Position numbers and translations under genes: made by a program. DNA of 64,000 nucleotides from Rhodanobacter sp. (GTDB taxonomy: Bacteria; Pseudomonadota; Gammaproteobacteria; Xanthomonadales; Rhodanobacteraceae), in NCBI GenBank assembly GCA_004298015.1, contig SCSE01000078.1, positions 32,642-96,641 of the forward strand, in the 5' to 3' direction. The number at the start of each line of letters is the position of its first letter. Within the stretch, counting starts at the first letter, position 1. Shown in pieces: positions 58,449 to 64,000 of this stretch. The notes below the pieces were generated by a model. It ran no database searches and was not told where the DNA came from. It saw only the letters and a list, made by a program, of their open reading frames with translations.

Positions 58449-59681
58449 TCAGTACAGTACGCGGCTGCGCAAGGTGCCGGGAAGGGTGGCCAGCGCATTC
58501 TTCAGCTGATTTGCCTGCGCCGCATCGGCGGTGACGTCGATCACGACATAGCCCACTTCTGCATCGGTCTGCAGATACTGCGCGTCGATGTTGACGTTGC
58601 CGCTGGAAAACAGCTCATTGATGCGCGAAAGCGTGCCCGGTACGTTACGGTGAATGTGCAACAGACGCCGGCTGTTCGGATGTTCGGGCAGGGTGACCTC
58701 GGGGAAGTTCACCGAGGACAGGGTGGAGCCGTTGTCGCTGTAGCGGATCAGCTTGCTGGCAACCTCGACGCCGATGTTCTCCTGGGCTTCCAGGGTGCTG
58801 CCGCCGATGTGCGGGGTAAGAAGTACATTGTCCATGCCGACCAGCGGCGAGACGAACATGTCGTCGTTGCCCTTTGGCTCGAGCGGAAAAACGTCCACCG
58901 CGGCACCGGCAAGGTGGTTGCTTTTCAATGCCTCCGCCAGCGCTTCGATATCCACGACGCTGCCGCGCGAGGCATTGATCAGCATCGCCCCGTCGCGCAT
59001 CCTGGCCAGTTGTTCCTGGCGGATCATCAGCTGGGTCGAGGGCGTGTCCGGCACGTGCAGGGTAACCACGTCCGCACGCTCGAGCAGTTCGTCCAGACTG
59101 GAGACGGCACGGGCATTGCCCAGCGAGAGCTTGGTCTCGATGTCGTGAAAGATCACCCGCATGCCGAGGCTTTCCGCCAACACCCCGACCTGGGTGCCGA
59201 TGTGGCCGTAGCCGACGATGCCGAGGACCTTGTCGCGGGTTTCATAGCTGCCGCTGGCGGACTTGAGCCAGCCGCCGCGATGGCAGGCGGCGTTCTTCTG
59301 GGGAATGCCGCGCAACAGCATGATCGCTTCGGCAATCACCAGTTCGGCGACGCTGCGGGTGTTGGAGTAGGGCGCGTTGAATACGGGTACGCCAAGCTTT
59401 CTGGCCGCGCCCAGGTTGACCTGGTTGGTGCCGATGCAGAAGCAGCCGACGGCGATCAGGCGCCGAGCCTGGGCCAGAACTTCCTCGGTGAGCTGCGAGC
59501 GCGAGCGAATGCCGATGATGTGGGCATCGGCAATGCGTGCCTTGAGTTCATCTTCCGGCAGCGACTTGGCATGCAGCTCCACCTGGCTGTAGCCCGCGCG
59601 GTGGAAACTCTCGACGGCGCTGGCGCTGATGCCCTCCAGCAGAAGTACCTTGATGTCTTGCCGGGGGAAGGAGGTTTCCAT
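58449..59681 (-). CDS. serA: D-3-phosphoglycerate dehydrogenase
   Basis: 410 residues, the size of the E. coli-type enzyme. Rossmann loop GIVGYGHIGTQVG (about 155), catalytic Arg in INASRGS, Glu and the LTPHIGGSTLEAQ histidine (near 292), and a C-terminal ACT domain that binds serine for feedback control. It starts serine synthesis and can also reduce 2-oxoglutarate. It is divergent from a probable D-2-hydroxyglutarate dehydrogenase. Confidence 0.96.
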   Translation of the reverse strand: METSFPRQDIKVLLLEGISASAVESFHRAGYSQVELHAKSLPEDELKARIADAHIIGIRSRSQLTEEVLAQARRLIAVGCFCIGTNQVNLGAARKLGVPVFNAPYSNTRSVAELVIAEAIMLLRGIPQKNAACHRGGWLKSASGSYETRDKVLGIVGYGHIGTQVGVLAESLGMRVIFHDIETKLSLGNARAVSSLDELLERADVVTLHVPDTPSTQLMIRQEQLARMRDGAMLINASRGSVVDIEALAEALKSNHLAGAAVDVFPLEPKGNDDMFVSPLVGMDNVLLTPHIGGSTLEAQENIGVEVASKLIRYSDNGSTLSSVNFPEVTLPEHPNSRRLLHIHRNVPGTLSRINELFSSGNVNIDAQYLQTDAEVGYVVIDVTADAAQANQLKNALATLPGTLRSRVLY

Positions 59682-59804
59682 ATAAGCGCCTTATTGCGGA
59701 GGGAGACGCTAACTATGCCAGAGCCAGCGGTAATTTGCGGCATCGCAGCACTGGACGCCAAAGACCCGGGCTGGCACGCTGGGCCGATACCCACGGAGCC
59801 ACGC

Positions 59805-61196
59805 ATGACCGATTCCCCTGTTGCCGAGTTGCGCCGCCGCCAGCCGGAGCTGCGTTTGCTGACCGAGCCCGCCGAGCTGGAGCATTACGGTCGCGACTGG
59901 ACGCGCCGCTGGACACCGAACCCGTTGGCGATCGCCTTCCCGGCCAGTGTCGAGGCGTTGCAGGACCTGGTGCGCTGGTGTTGCCAGCGGCGTGTTGCCA
60001 TGGTGCCCTCCGGTGGGCGCACGGGACTTTCCGGCGGAGCGGTGGCCGCCAACGGCGAGCTGGTCGTCAGTCTGGAGCGCATGAACCGGGTGCTGGATTT
60101 CGATGCCGTGGACCGCACCCTGGTCGTGCAGCCGGGGATCACCCTGCACGCCGTGCATGAAGCCGCCCGTGAACATGGCTTGATCTATCCGGTCGATTTC
60201 GCCGCCCGCGGCTCTTGTTCGATCGGTGGCAATATCGCTACCAACGCCGGTGGCATCCGGGTGATCCGTTATGGCAATACCCGCGACTGGATCGCCGGTT
60301 TGAAAGTGGTCACCGGGCAGGGGGAGCTGCTCGAGCTCAATCGCGGCCTGATCAAGAATTCCAGCGGTTACGATTTCCGTCAGTTGATGATCGGTTCGGA
60401 GGGTACGCTGGGCATCGTTGCCGAGGCGACCCTGAAGCTTGCCGATCCGCCGCTGCCGTCGCAGGTGATGCTGCTGGCACTGCCAGACATGGGTGCGCTG
60501 ATGCAGGTGTTCTCGCTGTTCCGTGCGCGACTGTCCCTGCAGGCGTTCGAATTCTTCACCGATCACGCGTTGAGGCATGTGCTGGCACACGGGGCGCAGC
60601 GGGCGATCGATGGCGACCATCCATATTACGTGGTCACCGAGTTCGATGCCGTGGACGAGGTGGCCCGGGATGCCGCCCTGGCCGCGTTCGAGCAGGCTCT
60701 GGAGCAGGGCTGGGTCAGTGATGGCGTGATCGCGCAGAGCGACGCGCAGGCGGCCGCGCTGTGGCGCCTGCGCGAAGGCATTACCGAAAGCCTGGCGGCA
60801 CGTCGACCCTACAAAAACGATGTGTCGGTACGCATCAGTGCGGTGCCCGCGTTCCTGCATGAGATGCAGGCCCTGCTGGCACGCGAATACCCGCAGATCG
60901 AAGTGGTCTGGTTTGGCCACATCGGCGATGGCAACCTGCATATCAACGTGCTGCGGCCGGAGTCGCTGGGCGAGGATGCCTTCATCGCTCAATGCGAGCA
61001 CGTAACCCGGTTGCTGGCAGCAACCCTGCAGCGCCATGGTGGCAGCATCTCGGCCGAGCACGGTATCGGGCTGGTCAAACGGGCCTATCTGGAAAGTACC
61101 CGCAGCGCGGCGGAAATTCTGCTGATGCGGGGGGTGAAACAGGTATTCGACCCGCACGGCATCCTCAATCCGGGCAAGCTGCTTGGGGACGCTTGA
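59805..61196 (+). CDS. FAD-linked oxidase, probable D-2-hydroxyglutarate dehydrogenase
   Basis: 463 residues. FAD_binding_4 domain (PSGGRTGLSGGAV near 67, SIGGNIATNAGG near 140) and FAD-oxidase C domain with GHIGDGNLHINVL near 368. Such proteins oxidise D-2-hydroxyacids. Location beside serA supports D-2-hydroxyglutarate as substrate, since SerA makes it by reducing 2-oxoglutarate; the coupling is described in Pseudomonas. D-lactate or glycolate are alternatives. ATG 59715 is in frame with a GGAGGG upstream and is a possible longer start. Confidence 0.8.
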   Translation: MTDSPVAELRRRQPELRLLTEPAELEHYGRDWTRRWTPNPLAIAFPASVEALQDLVRWCCQRRVAMVPSGGRTGLSGGAVAANGELVVSLERMNRVLDFDAVDRTLVVQPGITLHAVHEAAREHGLIYPVDFAARGSCSIGGNIATNAGGIRVIRYGNTRDWIAGLKVVTGQGELLELNRGLIKNSSGYDFRQLMIGSEGTLGIVAEATLKLADPPLPSQVMLLALPDMGALMQVFSLFRARLSLQAFEFFTDHALRHVLAHGAQRAIDGDHPYYVVTEFDAVDEVARDAALAAFEQALEQGWVSDGVIAQSDAQAAALWRLREGITESLAARRPYKNDVSVRISAVPAFLHEMQALLAREYPQIEVVWFGHIGDGNLHINVLRPESLGEDAFIAQCEHVTRLLAATLQRHGGSISAEHGIGLVKRAYLESTRSAAEILLMRGVKQVFDPHGILNPGKLLGDA

Positions 61197-61222
61197 GCGG
61201 TATGCCTGTTGCGTCATGTTAG

Positions 61223-62215
<993 letters not shown>

Positions 62216-62465
62216 GCGCCATAGGCGATCCTCATTATTTTCTCTCTCCACCGGGCGGGCAGCAGGGGGTGAGGGACCGGGCTGGCGGCAAGGTTGATCG
62301 AAGCTCGCACCGCACAAGGCGCTGGTGCAGGATCGGCCCTTCATCCGATTCTGCGGGTCAGCTTCATGCGGGCCATCCATGTGGCCCTTACCCTGTGGGT
62401 GGCTGACAGTGTGCACATCGACCGCCCTGCCGATGTGTCTCCGCAAAGAGGAGATAGGGGGAATC

Positions 62466-63110
62466 CTAACCGGTCGTCGGCAGCTGCTTGGTGCCGAAGA
62501 TCTTGTCACCTGCATCGCCGAGCCCGGGCAGGATGTAGCCGTGCTCGTTCAGGCCTGTGTCGATCGACGCGGTGTAGATCTCGACGTCCGGGTGGATCGC
62601 CTCGACACGCTTGAGGCCTTCCGGTGCGGCGACCAGGAACAATCCCTTGATGCGTTTGCAGCCCGCCGCCTTGAGCATTTCGACAGCGGCGATCAGGGTG
62701 CCGGCGGTGGCCAGCATCGGATCGACGATCAGGGCGATGCGCTGATCCATGCGGCCACTGAGCTTTTCGTAGTAGGCGACCGGTTGCAGGGTTTTCTCGT
62801 CGCGTTGCACGCCGACCACGCTGACCTTGGCTGAAGGGATCATGTCGAGCACCCCGGGCAGCATGCCCAGTCCGGCACGCAGGATCGGCACGATGGTGAT
62901 TTTCTTGCCCTTGATCCGTTGCACCTCGAGCGGCCCGGCCCAGCCGTCGATGCGTTGCGTCACGGTTTCCAGATCCTTGGTCGCCTCGTAGGTGAGCAGG
63001 GCGCCCACCTCGCAGGCCAGTTCGCGGAATTCCTTGGTGCTGATACCGGCGCGGCGCATCAGTCCCAACTTGTGCTGGATCAGCGGATGATTCACTTCGA
63101 CGACTTTCAT
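62466..63110 (-). CDS. upp: uracil phosphoribosyltransferase
   Basis: 214 residues. PRPP-binding segment [10 protein letters not shown] (about 131-140) and the uracil-binding C-terminus [16 protein letters not shown]. It salvages uracil to UMP. Neighbouring uracil permease genes are not seen. Confidence 0.97.
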   Translation of the reverse strand: MKVVEVNHPLIQHKLGLMRRAGISTKEFRELACEVGALLTYEATKDLETVTQRIDGWAGPLEVQRIKGKKITIVPILRAGLGMLPGVLDMIPSAKVSVVGVQRDEKTLQPVAYYEKLSGRMDQRIALIVDPMLATAGTLIAAVEMLKAAGCKRIKGLFLVAAPEGLKRVEAIHPDVEIYTASIDTGLNEHGYILPGLGDAGDKIFGTKQLPTTG

Positions 63111-63207
63111 GCATGACGGCCTGGTGACGCGGTACCCCGGAGAGGCTGTCGGACGCTGATCGGCCGGTCGGCGGATCCGTCTGCGCGGTCCCTGTTTTCG
63201 CCAATTC

Positions 63208-63236
63208 GCCGGTCCATGGCATCACCATGGACCGGC
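63208..63236. terminator. perfect 12-bp palindrome between upp and the PsiF gene
   Basis: Arms 63208-63219 and 63225-63236 around CATCA. No T run follows on either strand. It may end psiF transcription or act as a processing site. Confidence 0.4.
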
Positions 63237-63385
63237 AAATCATCGTTGCCTGTCCTCGCGCAGCCGAAATCCCGCCTCGACCATCGATCGGTCCCACAGC
63301 CTCCCGGGCACCGCAGTAACCCGCAGCTTACCGAACCGGCCTGGTCCCCGCATGTACGGACAAGGCCGGCATCGCACGCAGCTGG

Positions 63386-63745
63386 TTACCTGGCGCCGTT
63401 GCCCATCAGGCAACCGCTCATGAAAGTCTTGCGGTCGGTGCCCTTGAGCGCCTTGGTTCTAGCCTCGGCGTTGCAGCTTTTCATCCGGTTACGCTGCGCC
63501 GAAGGTGCCGTTGCCATCATGTGCTTGCCCTTCAGGCACGAACTCATGAAGGCTCTGCGCTCGGCACCTTTCTTGCCGTTCGCTTCCTTGTTGCAGGTGA
63601 CCATGCGTTGCTGCTGAGCGGTCCGGGCCTTGCTCACCGGTGCCTTCACGGCATCGGCGTTGCCGGGTTGCGGGCTGGCGGCGAAAGTGGCGCCGGCGAA
63701 GGCAAACGCGGCGCTGATGACAAGCAAACGTAGTGGCATCGACAT
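63386..63745 (-). CDS. PsiF-family exported protein
   Basis: 119 residues from ATG 63745 (GGAGGA about 8 bases upstream). Signal peptide (1-23) and two PsiF repeats of the form C-N-x-E-A ... F-M-S-x-C-L (about 51-72 and 86-113), each with a Cys pair. E. coli psiF is induced by phosphate starvation; the biochemical role is unknown. Confidence 0.88.
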   Translation of the reverse strand: MSMPLRLLVISAAFAFAGATFAASPQPGNADAVKAPVSKARTAQQQRMVTCNKEANGKKGAERRAFMSSCLKGKHMMATAPSAQRNRMKSCNAEARTKALKGTDRKTFMSGCLMGNGAR

Positions 63746-63888
63746 GGATTGGGTCCTCCCTTGGGTGACCGGCAATGGCCGGCAAGCCAGTCTATGCCGA
63801 CTGGCTGACCCCGGTGGAGTAGGCGAAGTCCTGTATGCACGCAGTATTTCGCTGCGGCGCGCTGTCAAGCATCGCCGCAGCGGGAGCC

Positions 63889-64000
63889 TCAGGCGGCTTC
63901 GGACTTGGCCTTGCGTGGCCCTTCCAGCAAGGCTTTACGCACATTCGACACCACCAGGTCCACTTCGGCGCTGGTGACCTTGAAGTGAGGGGTGAAACGC
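63889..64000 (-). CDS. probable aminotransferase, C-terminal end only
   Basis: 37 codons of a minus-strand gene that begins outside the window. The segment RFTPHFKVTSAEVDLVVSNV followed by a basic tail resembles the end of class III (PLP) aminotransferases, in which a final helix follows TxxEVD. Too little remains to name the substrate. Confidence 0.45.
   Translation of the reverse strand, partial: RFTPHFKVTSAEVDLVVSNVRKALLEGPRKAKSEAA

Noticed and set aside
58419..59804. Long N-terminal extension of the FAD-linked oxidase
   Set aside because: It runs antisense through serA. The FAD domain needs no such extension and a ribosome site precedes ATG 59805.

Overview
The window is a high-GC bacterial chromosome segment whose gene order matches Gammaproteobacteria of the Xanthomonadales, most likely a Rhodanobacteraceae-type organism (Rhodanobacter/Dyella/Luteibacter group). 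The basis is the run rpsB-tsf-pyrH-frr-uppS-cdsA-dxr-rseP-bamA-lpxD-fabZ-lpxA-lpxB-rnhB-dnaE with no skp, the run thrS-infC-rpmI-rplT-pheS-pheT-ihfA-merR-tRNA-Pro, and short repeats of a kind common in that group. The genus is an inference; no rRNA is present. I see no insertion sequence, prophage, integron or CRISPR array.

Layout. 1-3221: end of a GldF/GldG-like ABC system, then a CtaG-type oxidase assembly protein. 3289-4355 (minus): SCO1 and PCu(A)C copper chaperones, which with CtaG form a cytochrome oxidase copper-delivery neighbourhood. 4431-8342: a DUF423 protein, a small membrane-anchored protein, an unexplained stretch of hairpins, purT, and an FMN-binding glutamate-synthase-like gene cut by an in-frame TAA. 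8420-11209 (minus): bpt, a DUF2007-like protein, tesB and an AmpD-like amidase. 11295-16938 (plus): a YqiA-like esterase, rlmKL, a His/Tyr-rich exported protein, and egtB-egtD for ergothioneine. 17059-21653 (minus): an S10 peptidase, trxC, an intact FMN glutamate-synthase paralogue and a Tat-exported MsrB. Beside msrB lies a decayed remnant that reads like an ECF sigma factor and an NrsF-type anti-sigma factor.

22587-40879 (minus) is the envelope, lipid A and translation cluster from dnaE back to rpsB. 41202-45309 (plus): map, glnD and a HemJ/CopD-like protein. 45605-50146: a quaternary-amine (choline/betaine-type) ABC importer (ATPase with CBS domains, permease, lipoprotein binding protein) followed by an outer-membrane porin. 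It has a good extended -10 promoter preceded by two direct repeats.

50480-58194: the thrS-to-merR translation cluster, followed by tRNA-Pro(GGG). The thrS leader contains a consensus-like promoter, an eight-codon frame with two adjacent Thr codons, a strong intrinsic terminator and an overlapping antiterminator sequence, so it looks like a classical attenuator. infC begins with the rare codon ATC. 58449-64000: serA, divergent from a probable D-2-hydroxyglutarate dehydrogenase, then a proline iminopeptidase, upp, a PsiF-family protein and the end of a probable aminotransferase.

The most notable non-coding signals are the thrS attenuator, a three-copy dispersed element with inverted ends that supplies the stop codons of tesB and pyrH, a row of small hairpins upstream of purT, and paired direct repeats at the promoters of the choline-type operon and pyrH.
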